Of a stretch of 64,000 nt of DNA, positions 39,281-47,434 are shown piece after piece. Origin of the DNA: Ilyobacter_A sp963668015 (GTDB lineage: Bacteria; Fusobacteriota; Fusobacteriia; Fusobacteriales; Fusobacteriaceae); assembly GCA_963668015.2 (NCBI GenBank), contig CAXXCR010000026.1:3297-67296 (forward strand), read 5' to 3'. The number at the start of each line of letters is the position of its first letter. The stretch's first letter is position 1. Made by a program: the position numbers and the translations under genes. The notes beneath the pieces were generated by a model, which was given only the letters and a program-made list of their open reading frames with translations, was not told the DNA's origin and made no database searches.

Positions 39281-39779
39281 AACTCTCGAGAGGTATCATA
39301 ATGGAGTAAGGTATGTGGATAAGTTTTTAAGATGACATCTTTTACGGGTATCATTTTTTATATACTTTCCATAACATGTAGGGAATGGTTAGAGGTAGGA
39401 ATTGATTTTATCTCTATTTTATGTGGAAAGTATGTAGATATTATAAGGAAAAGTTGTCTATAAAAAAGGCCACAAGGTTATATAGTTGTGGCTGAATTTG
39501 TTGTATAGAATTTTTTATGAAGAATTTAACTATTACTTTTGCAAAACTCTATTTTTATTTTATAATATTAACTTTACTATCGTAGAAGAGCAGACCAATA
39601 CGAAAAAACATAATTTCAAAAAACTTATACTATATATAACTTGTTATATTTCATTAAAAATGATATAATATTTTTGAGACGTTAGCCTGTCTTTAAAGTT
39701 GAAGTACCGAGTGACTTCAATGCTTGTGCGATACTTTTGTATCGCACTTTTTTTATACCAAAATAAATTTTGATAAAGA
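39281..39779 (+). other. Non-coding module A of the element
   Basis: About 500 bp after the integrase. It begins with a degraded copy of an integrase 3' tail (GGTATGTGGATAAG, compare GGTATGTGGACAG at 40007), contains the hairpin GCCACAA...TTGTGGC near 39468-39492, then GTTAGCCTGTC, then a strong terminator. A second, diverged copy of the same order of parts follows (module B, 40007-40920). Confidence 0.55.
39726..39754 (+). terminator. Terminator within the tRNA-Tyr element
   Basis: A 9-bp perfect stem, GTGCGATAC with GTATCGCAC over TTTT, then seven T. Confidence 0.88.
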
Positions 39780-39780
39780 A

Positions 39781-40044
39781 GATTGCTTTAGACCAAGTGA
39801 TTAGAGATTTTCAGAAGTGTTATAAAGAGTCTGGTATTGAGAGTAAAGGGGTACATTCTTGGAGACATACTTTTCAACTAACTTCATAAAGAATGGTGGA
39901 AATGCCTTTACGTTACAGAGGATAATGGGACACTCTACTATGGAAATGACAAAAAAGTATGTGAGTATGGAGAACAAGACTTTAAAAGAACACCATAAAA
40001 GAGTTGGGTATGTGGACAGATTTCTAAGGTTACATCCTGTTTAG
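39781..40044 (+). pseudogene. Tyrosine recombinase C-terminal remnant, frameshifted
   Basis: Two frames together encode the last 85 or so residues of an integrase: first ...GVHSWRHTF, ending in a frameshift near 39878, then TNFIKNGGNAFTLQRIMG and GHSTMEMTKKYVSM. The HxxR, His and Tyr motifs are readable but in different frames. It is related to, yet different from, the intact integrase upstream, so the site was probably used by more than one element. Confidence 0.8.
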
Positions 40045-40175
40045 GGTGTCATTTTTGTTAATGTTTTTAAGGGAATAACTTTGAAAATTTATCAAAATTA
40101 AGAGACTTTCTTATAATTAAGGGAAATATTTCCGAATTCATGATATAATATGATATTTAGAAAGTGAGGTCTATC

Positions 40176-40385
40176 ATGTATGTGTCTAGAAATACTATGA
40201 ATAGTTATGTTATTCGGGTTATTGAAAAAATAACTGAAGAGGGAACTTTTATCAAAGATAAAAGAGCTGCTAAAACAGAGGAAGAAGCCCTAGAAGTTTA
40301 TGGGGAGTTTTTAAAGGAATACCCTGATTTGAAAATTGAATGTTTCAATTACAGAACAGGTGAAATGATTGATAAAAATTTTTAA
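40176..40385 (+). CDS. Small hypothetical protein of the element
   Basis: A 69-residue protein with no family I recognise. It reads YVSRNTMNSYVIRVIEKITE at the start and ends GEMIDKNF. The predicted fold is a mix of strands and helices, and the body is acidic and Lys-rich. ATG 40176 follows GAGGT. It could be a regulator or excision factor; no helix-turn-helix is evident. Confidence 0.55.
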   Translation: MYVSRNTMNSYVIRVIEKITEEGTFIKDKRAAKTEEEALEVYGEFLKEYPDLKIECFNYRTGEMIDKNF

Positions 40386-41137
40386 CAGCAAAACGAATCT
40401 ATCAGTCATTTAAAATAAATCCTTACGTGTTATAGAATCTTGAATTAAGATTCTTTTTTACTTTTTGTAGTGGCACCTATACGGTGTCTCTTTTTTATTT
40501 GTAAGACTTCTCACAACATTTAGTTAGATGTGGTTTTATCCATGCTTAGTTGTGTGGAAAGCATGACCGTTAAGGATATTCTAAGTAATAGTATTGTATA
40601 AGGTAGGGGTGTCGATGAAAGAAGCCGCAAGGTTATAAACTGGTGGCTTAATCTATATGAAAAATAAGATATAAGAGGAAAAGTTAGGCCAGTACTGGAC
40701 TAACTTTATTAATTTATTTATCCTAACTTTGGGGAATTAAATATATAATAATATCCAGAGGTTAGACCAAACAGCTGAGTATGGCGCTTATCAGACTACT
40801 TAAAACCTATTTAAGCCTTATAAAACAAAGAGTTTAGATAAATAGTGGCTGCAAGGAATTCAAAATATTAAGTGTATATTATTACCCTAGGTTGGGACTA
40901 AAGTCCCAATCTAGGTTTTTTTAGATGCCAATACTATAGATGCCCCAACTTCGGAATACAGTAATATATATTAAAATGGAAAACTTGGGATAAAATATAA
41001 AAAAGTCTGACAAAATTTACTTTGCGTGGCATACTTAAAAAGAGAGAAAAAGTGCAAATCTGACGTTGCGAATTATCGAGATCCATCTGAAACCCTTGAA
41101 TTTGTTGGTGAAAAGCCGAGTTGGTAAATTTATAAAC
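40386..41137 (+). other. Non-coding module B of the element
   Basis: About 750 bp without a credible gene. It has the second GCCGCAAGG...GGTGGC hairpin (about 40624-40649), GGTTAGACC near 40760, and a long hairpin CCTAGGTTGGGACT/AGTCCCAATCTAGG (40886-40915) followed by seven T, which is probably a terminator. The minus-strand reading with MVVREGFEPSKAEPADLQ is a tRNA-derived spurious ORF. Confidence 0.55.
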
Positions 41138-41252
41138 CTGTAAATCTGCCGGCTCCGCCTTAGAAGGTTCGAATCCTTCCCTCACCACCATTTTCGAGAA
41201 TAACAAGGTTTCAGACTAGAATAAATAGTTTGAAACCTTTTTTTATTTGTCG
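41138..41252 (+). repeat. attR direct repeat (partial tRNA-Tyr plus terminator)
   Basis: Second copy of the 115-bp repeat at 38121-38235. It is only the 3' half of the tRNA gene, not a functional tRNA. It marks the right end of the inserted element. Confidence 0.9.
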
Positions 41253-41268
41253 ATGAACTATTATGCAA

Positions 41269-42198
41269 TCAAAAGATGCATTCATTTTTGTGAGCATATT
41301 TTTCTTGGTGTTTTTGTGTTGAGAGTACGGTCGGCAGTGATAATTTCTTTCTATTACCTAGTACACATTGTGTGAAGCTTTCTATCGTTTCGTTTATAGA
41401 GTGCTTTACAGAATATTTCTTTCCTGATAGCTCTATATCCGTATTCGTAAGTTTCAAAAGAGATATTTTATTTTCGAGTGATAATTTTTCAGATAAATTG
41501 TCTATATTGTTTGCTACCCATAGCTCCACCACTGCCTTATAAGAATCTATTATATCATCAGCTAGATTAAATGCATTGTATCCGTTGTTATGATGAATTC
41601 CTAGAGAGCATATATATCCATAACTGGCCAGAGTGTTTGCAATTCTCCCGCGAATAATAGCATAGCCATAATTTAGAGCGAAGTTCTTTATGTTCTTATC
41701 CTTTCTGGTGAAGTTACTGCCGAATAATTTTTGGAAATAATACTTGGAGCCTACAGTTTCTAATCTGTCTTCGTCACCAGGACACACCTGTTTGGAGAGG
41801 TTTAGTAGATAATCACTTCCACTGTAACCAAGTGCTTCCAGTACTTTTCCCTGATTTTGTAGCTTGTTTATTATGATTTCTTGCCATAGTTTGTTTTTTT
41901 GAGACATACTCATGTTTAATTGAGCCTTTGCTACAGACGGATGTCTTGAATGCTTTCCATATCCTTGGAATATCCCGTTAGGCAAGTTTTTTTCATCATT
42001 GGTCAGCAACACAATTTCCCTGCTTGCGACCTCCTCTAACACTCCTGCCGTTATCACTATAGACTTATTATCCAGTATAATACTGGATATATCTTCAAAA
42101 GGGATGCTTTTCTCTTCTACTCCTTTTGTCAGCAGTAAACAATTATCTCTAACGGAAAGCTTTGTAGGACTTGTTATTAATATATTTTTCTTTCCCAT
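41269..42198 (-). CDS. cas1: Orphan type II-like Cas1 integrase
   Basis: CRISPR spacer integrase of the Cas9-associated (type II) branch by its motifs: a 309-residue protein with the block LNYGYAIIRGRIANTLASYG near residue 175 followed by LGIHHNNGYNAFNLADDIID, typical of II-A/II-C Cas1. Candidate metal ligands are Glu in LETVGSKYYF, His in GIHHN and Asp in LADDI. No cas9, cas2, csn2, repeat array or tracrRNA is visible in the flanks. The AGGAGG before the ATG is intact, so it may be expressed. It lies 16 bp from the attR of the tRNA-Tyr element, and is unrelated in sequence to the type I-B Cas1 at 52141. Confidence 0.88.
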   Translation of the reverse strand: MGKKNILITSPTKLSVRDNCLLLTKGVEEKSIPFEDISSIILDNKSIVITAGVLEEVASREIVLLTNDEKNLPNGIFQGYGKHSRHPSVAKAQLNMSMSQKNKLWQEIIINKLQNQGKVLEALGYSGSDYLLNLSKQVCPGDEDRLETVGSKYYFQKLFGSNFTRKDKNIKNFALNYGYAIIRGRIANTLASYGYICSLGIHHNNGYNAFNLADDIIDSYKAVVELWVANNIDNLSEKLSLENKISLLKLTNTDIELSGKKYSVKHSINETIESFTQCVLGNRKKLSLPTVLSTQKHQEKYAHKNECIF

Positions 42199-42658
42199 AC
42201 CCTCCTCCTGTAAAAAAATTACATTTAATCTTGCAAATATCTAAAATTAATACTTAACTTGGACGACTAAATCTTTTGTGAGTAAACTGTATTTTACAAA
42301 ATTATTTATTAAAAATATACTGATAACTAACTATATAACCTTTCTTAAGCGCATAAAATATTATGTATGTGAAAATATCAGGAAAGTTAAGAAATTAGGT
42401 TCTTATTTCCTGATATTTTTTATTTAAGAATTATGAAATTGGAGGTGTATCAACAAAATTGTCTAAATAGGATATGAAAAATTTTATATAGACTATCTAA
42501 AACATCTTAAATTTATGTTATGTCACTGAGCATTAGAGCTAAGCTATAGGTTGCTCTATTATCCTGATGTGATAGATTACAGCCGAAGATATCTTCAGTA
42601 TTATTTAATTTATAGTCGAGGTATTTTTATGGTGCATTTCATTTTACCGATTGAATAT
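42199..42658. other. Intergenic region between orphan cas1 and gdhA
   Basis: 460 bp without a credible gene. It contains a hairpin at 42373-42418 (AAATATCAGGAAA with TTTCCTGATATTT, 20-base loop) followed by six T on the plus strand. I searched for CRISPR repeats, a tracrRNA-like region and cas9 fragments and see none. Confidence 0.5.
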
Positions 42659-44011
42659 TTAGTAGTTGCCCTGAGACATCATTGCGTTTGCCACTTTTTC
42701 AAACCCTGCAATATTCGCACCGACTACAAGATTATATCCAAAACCATACTTCTTAGAAGTCTCTGCTGCGGTGTTGTGGATGTTGACCATTATATCTTTT
42801 AGCTTTTCTTTTACTTCGCTTTCGTTCCAAGAAACCCTCATAGAGTTCTGGGACATTTCAAGAGCAGATGTTGCCACTCCTCCGGCATTTGCAGCTTTAG
42901 CCGGACCTATAAGAACGTTTTCGTTTTGTAAATAATTCAACGCTTTATTGGTGATGGGCATATTAGCCCCCTCAACAATGAATTTCACTTTATTTCTAAC
43001 TATATTTTTTGCATCTTCTACACCGATCTCGTTTTGAGTTGCACAAGGGATAATTAGATCGACTTTTACGCCCCATGGTTTTTCCCCGGGGAAAAACTCC
43101 ACCCCGAATTTGTCGGCATAATCCTGCACCTTGTCCCTGCCGGATGCCCTCATTTCAAGAAGGTAATTGATCTTCTCGTCCGTTACCACACCCTCTGGGT
43201 CATATATATATCCGTCGGGTCCCGACAGAGTAACCACTTTTCCTCCCAGAGTCTTCACTTTTGAACAGGTCCCCCATGTGACATTACCAAAACCGGATAC
43301 AGCTACCGTCTTTCCTTGGAAAGTTTCACCTTCGTGCTTTAGTATCTCATTTGCAAAATACACCACACCATATCCTGTAGCCTCAGGACGTATCATAGAC
43401 CCGCCGTAAGGAATACCTTTTCCTGTTACCACCCCATTTTCGGATGAGCCGCGGATTCTTCTATACTGCCCGTACATATACCCTATCTCCCTACATCCTA
43501 CACCGATATCTCCTGCAGGTACATCCACGTCTGGACCTATATGCCTGTACAACTCCGTCATAAAACTCTGACAAAAACGCATAATCTCTGCATCTGATTT
43601 TCCGATGGGATTGAAATCAGAACCACCCTTGCCCCCTCCTATAGGCAGCCCTGTAAGGGAGTTTTTGAAGATCTGTTCAAAGCCTAAAAATTTAACAGTC
43701 CCCAGGTCTAATGATTTGTGAAATCTCAAGCCGCCTTTATACGGACCTATAGCCCCGTTGAACTGTACACGAAAACCACGGTTTACCTGCACTTTCCCCT
43801 CGTCGTCTGTCCAAGGTACACGGAATATTATCTGTCTTTCAGGTTCGGCTATTCTTTCCAGAATATTAGCTTTAATCCACTCAGGGTGCTTATGTAGAAC
43901 CGGATCAAGAGAGGCAAAAACCTCCTCCACGGCTTGAATAAACTCCGGCTCCCCTATATTTTTTGATTTTATACGTTTAAGTACCTCTTTCGTGTAAGAC
44001 ACTTTCAACAT
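42659..44011 (-). CDS. gdhA: Glutamate dehydrogenase (GdhA, hexameric)
   Basis: It interconverts 2-oxoglutarate plus ammonia and glutamate. PIGGGKGGSDFNP near residue 120 and GPYKGGLRFH near residue 88 are family signatures; the dinucleotide-binding VAVSGFGNVTWG is near residue 235. The length of 450 residues is that of the NADP-linked hexameric type. No terminator is seen downstream. A 33-codon ORF lies directly upstream on the same strand. Confidence 0.95.
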   Translation of the reverse strand: MLKVSYTKEVLKRIKSKNIGEPEFIQAVEEVFASLDPVLHKHPEWIKANILERIAEPERQIIFRVPWTDDEGKVQVNRGFRVQFNGAIGPYKGGLRFHKSLDLGTVKFLGFEQIFKNSLTGLPIGGGKGGSDFNPIGKSDAEIMRFCQSFMTELYRHIGPDVDVPAGDIGVGCREIGYMYGQYRRIRGSSENGVVTGKGIPYGGSMIRPEATGYGVVYFANEILKHEGETFQGKTVAVSGFGNVTWGTCSKVKTLGGKVVTLSGPDGYIYDPEGVVTDEKINYLLEMRASGRDKVQDYADKFGVEFFPGEKPWGVKVDLIIPCATQNEIGVEDAKNIVRNKVKFIVEGANMPITNKALNYLQNENVLIGPAKAANAGGVATSALEMSQNSMRVSWNESEVKEKLKDIMVNIHNTAAETSKKYGFGYNLVVGANIAGFEKVANAMMSQGNY

Positions 44012-44078
44012 CTCCTTTTTTAATTATCTAAATGAAATACCACTGTATCTAAAGTTTGTTTTTGGAAATTGAACATTC

Positions 44079-44180
44079 TTATTTCTTTCTGGCTTTAAGC
44101 AGTTTCTCCATTTTTTTAAACATAACCGTACAAGCCGAACATTTTGTTACTAAACCCTCTGATTTACATTTTTTACACAT
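44079..44180 (-). CDS. 33-residue zinc-knuckle microprotein upstream of gdhA
   Basis: The frame reads MCKKCKSEGLVTKCSACTVM then FKKMEKLLKARKK. Two CxxC pairs 10 residues apart form a compact zinc-knuckle, with a basic tail. GGGGG lies 8-10 bases before the ATG. It lies 68 bp upstream of gdhA on the same strand. It is below usual gene-calling length. It could be a small regulator, a conserved domain fragment, or chance; the even spacing of cysteines and the good ribosome site favour a real gene. Confidence 0.55.
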   Translation of the reverse strand: MCKKCKSEGLVTKCSACTVMFKKMEKLLKARKK

Positions 44181-44917
44181 TTAAAAGACCCCCCTAAAAA
44201 AATTTTATTTGCCTGATATGACATAGTTTAGTTTTTTTTAGATGTAATTACAATGTATGTAGGCCCAAAATTATTTGTGGCGCATCACAAAAGACGTTTT
44301 ATAGAGCTTGTTTTTAAAGGGCTAACTAAGTTGTGTTGTATATGAGCCCAAAATTATTTGTGACATATCACCAAAATTGTTCTTGAGAGCCTGTCTTTAA
44401 GGGATGGATCCAGTCATATATGGTAATTTAATTAGTGTTTGAAAGAGCTTGCCATTTATCCAAAATGTTTCGGAATATTTTTAGAGGGTGCTTTATTTGT
44501 ATTCAAGCACCATTAATTTAGAGCTCCGGCACATTGCAATTTATTGAAAAAAATTCTACAATACCTTGTATTAAACTATATAAAACGACATATAAATTAA
44601 TTATTTACTTTTCTGTAAAATTTTCAGCATATCATAATCTGTCCACTAACTTTTTTAAATTTCCATGAAACTAGTTTGAAGTGAAAATAATAAAATTTTC
44701 TTAGATATTTTATATATACTTGAAGTCCGAAATCTATCAAATACAAAGCTCGTGACTTTGTATACATTCATAAATTCCCTTAAACAATTCAGTCTATAAG
44801 TAAAACAAATGTAATAGATTTCGGACTTTTATTATATGTACAATTTATGTGCTAAACGTTGCAATGTAATCTTGCATCAAATAAGTAAGGTGATATTTAA
44901 GTTATGGAGGAGTTCAT
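44181..44917. other. Long intergenic region with repeats before nfnA
   Basis: About 740 bp. It has an 83-bp-period direct repeat: GCCCAAAATTATTTGTG at 44263 and 44346, with related flanks, and the inverted-repeat element listed separately. No credible ORF. Confidence 0.6.
44723..44828. repeat. Inverted-repeat element with nested hairpin
   Basis: Perfect 15-bp arms, AAGTCCGAAATCTAT (44723-44737) and ATAGATTTCGGACTT (44814-44828), 76 bp apart. Just inside the left arm is a second perfect hairpin, ATACAAAG/CTTTGTAT over 7 bases (44740-44762). It may be a MITE or a structured leader of nfnAB. Confidence 0.75.
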
Positions 44918-45757
44918 ATGTATAGAATACTGAAAAAAGAGATATTAAATAAAGACGTTGAAAAGATGGTTATCTACGCCCCTTTCGTTGCGAAGAAATG
45001 CAGGGCTGGACAATTCCTTATTGTTATGGTGGACGAAGAGGGGGAAAGAGTTCCTTTGACCATAGCAGATTATGATAGAGTAGAAGAAAGCGTTACCATT
45101 ATATATCAAAAAGTTGGTTACTCAACAAAACTCCTTGGGGAGAAAAAAGCGGGGGACACTATATTTGCTGTGGCAGGTCCGCTTGGTAAAGCGGTAAAGC
45201 ATATAGAAGGTAAAAGAATAGTGGGTGTCGCAGGTGGAGTAGGAGCTGCACCGATATACCCGCAGCTGAAAGAATACAAAGAGCTTGGATTCCAGGTTGA
45301 TCTGATTCTCGGAGCGAGGAACACGGACTACATCATACTGAAAGAGGAGTTTGAAAATGTAGTGGACAACTTCTATATCTGTACAGACGACGGTTCTGAG
45401 GGCAGAAAAGGTTTTGTTACAGACGCGCTAAAAGAGCTGATCCAGCAGGGAGACAAGATCGACGAGGTAATCTCTATAGGTCCCCTTAGAATGATGAAGG
45501 CAGTTGTGGACATAACAAAGGAGCACGGTATAAAGACCTCTGTGTCGCTGAACCCTCTAATGATAGACGGTACAGGGATGTGCGGAGGATGCAGGCTTAC
45601 TTACGGTGAGGAAACAAAGTTCGCCTGTGTTGACGGACCTGATTTCGACGGGTTCCTTGTGGATTTCGACGAGCTTATCTCGAGACAGGGAATGTACAAG
45701 GAGAAAGAGTCTGAGCATGTCTGCAGGCTTGACGGACAAGTAAAAATTGAAAAATAA
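44918..45757 (+). CDS. NfnA-type FAD/NAD(P)-binding flavoprotein (ferredoxin-NADP reductase alpha subunit)
   Basis: A 279-residue protein with an N-terminal FAD-binding barrel (about 1-95), a C-terminal NAD(P)-binding Rossmann part (GVAGGVGAAPIYPQL near residue 105), and a [2Fe-2S] ligand set in GMCGGCRLTYGEETKFACVD near residue 220. It pairs with the gene 30 bp downstream. The pair matches NfnAB, an electron-bifurcating NADH-dependent reduced ferredoxin:NADP+ oxidoreductase. A sulfide dehydrogenase (SudBA) role is the alternative, since the two are homologous. Confidence 0.85.
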   Translation: MYRILKKEILNKDVEKMVIYAPFVAKKCRAGQFLIVMVDEEGERVPLTIADYDRVEESVTIIYQKVGYSTKLLGEKKAGDTIFAVAGPLGKAVKHIEGKRIVGVAGGVGAAPIYPQLKEYKELGFQVDLILGARNTDYIILKEEFENVVDNFYICTDDGSEGRKGFVTDALKELIQQGDKIDEVISIGPLRMMKAVVDITKEHGIKTSVSLNPLMIDGTGMCGGCRLTYGEETKFACVDGPDFDGFLVDFDELISRQGMYKEKESEHVCRLDGQVKIEK

Positions 45758-45787
45758 TTATAGAAAGCGGTTTTTAGGGGGAAAGTA

Positions 45788-47164
45788 ATGAGCAAATTTA
45801 ATATGAATACAGAAAAAGTAAAAATGCCTGAAAGAGACCCGAAAGAGAGAGGGAAGAACTTTAAAGAGGTGGCGACAGGATATACAAAAGAGCAGGCTAT
45901 GGAAGAAGCCAAAAGATGCCTACAGTGTAAAAATCCCAAGTGTGTTATAAAGTGTCCTGTTGGGATAAATATACCTGAGTTCATAAAAGAGGTTGCAGAA
46001 GGCAACTTCGAGAAGGCGTACGACATAATATTGGAATCAAACAGTCTTCCGGCTGTATGCGGAAGGGTATGTCCTCAGGAAAGCCAATGCGAAAGTGTAT
46101 GCGTAAGAGCCGTAAAAGGAGAGGCTGTTGCCATAGGTAGGCTGGAAAGATTTGTGGCTGACTATATGAGGGAAAACAAGATAGAAAACGATGTAAAAAT
46201 AGAGAAGAACGGAAAGAAAGTGGCGGTTATAGGAAGCGGTCCTGCAGGACTTAGCTGTGCAGGCGAGCTTGCAAAACTTGGCTATGACGTGACTATTTTC
46301 GAGGCGCTTCATAAATCAGGCGGGGTTCTTACTTATGGTATACCTGAGTTCCGTCTTCCTAAAGATATAGTGCAGTTCGAGATAGAGAAGATAAAAAAAC
46401 TTGGTGTAGAGCTTAAAACGAACGTAATAGTGGGGAAATCAATAACTATAGACGAGCTTAAAGAGGAGTTTGAAGCCATATTCGTTGGAAGCGGTGCAGG
46501 GCTGCCTAGGTTTATGCAGATACCTGGCGAAAACCTAAACGGTGTCTACTCGGCAAACGAGTTCTTGACAAGGGTAAACCTTATGAAAGCGTACGAGAAC
46601 AACGCTGTGACTCCTATATCTGTTGGGAAAAATGTTGCAGTTGTAGGCGGGGGAAATGTGGCGATGGATGCCGCAAGAACAGCCCTTAGACTTGGTGCGG
46701 AGAATGTGTACATAGTCTACAGAAGGGGGGAAGCTGAACTTCCTGCCAGACTGGAAGAGGTACACCACGCCAAAGAAGAGGGGATACAGTTCAAGCTGCT
46801 TACAAACCCTGTGGAGATAGTAGGGGAAGAAGGCTGGGCAAGACAGCTTAAGTGCGTAGAGATGGATCTCGGCGAGCCTGATGTATCTGGTAGAAGAAGA
46901 CCGGTGGTGTTAGAAGGAAGTGAATTCCTGCTAGACGTGGACACTGTTATAATGTCAATAGGACAGACTCCGAACCCTCTAATAAAGCAGACTACAAAGG
47001 ATATGGATACCCATTCTTGGGGAGGTATCATAGTAAACGAAGAGACTATGGAGACTACCAAAGAGGACGTGTATGCAGGTGGAGACGTGGTAAGCGGAGC
47101 TGCGACGGTTATACTTGCAATGGGTGCGGGTAAAAAGGCCGCGGCGGCAATCTATGAAAATTAA
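45788..47164 (+). CDS. NfnB/GltA-type FAD-dependent oxidoreductase (NADPH-dependent glutamate synthase beta-like)
   Basis: A 458-residue protein with an N-terminal iron-sulfur region (CLQCKNPKCVIKCP near residue 42, then CGRVCPQESQCESVC near residue 90) and two dinucleotide-binding folds (VIGSGPAGLSCAGELAKLG near residue 145 and VVGGGNVAMDAARTALRLG near residue 282). It forms NfnAB or SudAB with the previous gene. Annotation as homotetrameric glutamate synthase (GltA) is common for this length; pairing with an NfnA partner favours the ferredoxin:NADP role. Confidence 0.87.
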   Translation: MSKFNMNTEKVKMPERDPKERGKNFKEVATGYTKEQAMEEAKRCLQCKNPKCVIKCPVGINIPEFIKEVAEGNFEKAYDIILESNSLPAVCGRVCPQESQCESVCVRAVKGEAVAIGRLERFVADYMRENKIENDVKIEKNGKKVAVIGSGPAGLSCAGELAKLGYDVTIFEALHKSGGVLTYGIPEFRLPKDIVQFEIEKIKKLGVELKTNVIVGKSITIDELKEEFEAIFVGSGAGLPRFMQIPGENLNGVYSANEFLTRVNLMKAYENNAVTPISVGKNVAVVGGGNVAMDAARTALRLGAENVYIVYRRGEAELPARLEEVHHAKEEGIQFKLLTNPVEIVGEEGWARQLKCVEMDLGEPDVSGRRRPVVLEGSEFLLDVDTVIMSIGQTPNPLIKQTTKDMDTHSWGGIIVNEETMETTKEDVYAGGDVVSGAATVILAMGAGKKAAAAIYEN

Positions 47165-47209
47165 TAGAGAAGAGCGTGTCATAAATTTTGTATAAACAGA
47201 AGCAGATTG

Positions 47210-47257
47210 TACCTCTCTAAATTGGTAAGTTTAACTATCAATTTAGGAGGTATTTTT
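47210..47257 (+). terminator. Terminator after nfnB
   Basis: Arms TACCTC..TAAATTG and CAATTTA.GAGGTA, with a small loop, then six T. It ends the NfnAB operon. Confidence 0.75.
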
Positions 47258-47267
47258 TATTTAAAGG

Positions 47268-47396
47268 TCTAAAATTAAATTAGTTGATGGTTTAAATAAT
47301 GTTTTTAAACAAATGTATAACGATGTTATTCAAGTTATACTTGAAGATAAAACTACCGATTTATTTCTAATAAGAAGAGTAAGGCTTTTAATATAG
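47268..47396 (+). pseudogene. ORF fragment, possible transposase N-terminal remnant
   Basis: A 42-codon reading, beginning SKIKLVDGLNNVFKQ and ending LFLIRRVRLLI, with no good start. It precedes the intact IS256-like element. It might belong to the same decayed transposase as 48798-49060, but similarity to a specific family is weak. Confidence 0.25.
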
Positions 47397-47434
47397 ACAG
47401 TTGACAGAAGGAAAAGACATTCCTGCAAAAAAGT

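Larger units (their letters stand above)
38236..41252 (+). mobile_element. 3-kb integrative element in tRNA-Tyr
   Basis: The DNA between 115-bp direct repeats (38121-38235 and 41138-41252), with the repeat on the right restoring only the 3' half of the tRNA plus its terminator. It encodes a tyrosine recombinase next to attL, the remnant of a second recombinase, one small ORF and several hairpins. It has no recognisable replication, capsid or transfer gene. It may be a satellite, a relic, or an unknown small element. Confidence 0.85.

Noticed and set aside
39486..39668. 60-codon ORF in the tRNA-Tyr element
   Set aside because: Strongly AT-biased translation, no ribosome site; probably chance.
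40934..41206. Minus-strand ORF with MVVREGFEPSKAEPADLQ
   Set aside because: It is a reverse translation of the partial tRNA-Tyr in attR, a well-known spurious annotation.
42199..42658. CRISPR array or tracrRNA belonging to the orphan Cas1
   Set aside because: No regularly spaced repeats or anti-repeat were seen in the flanks.
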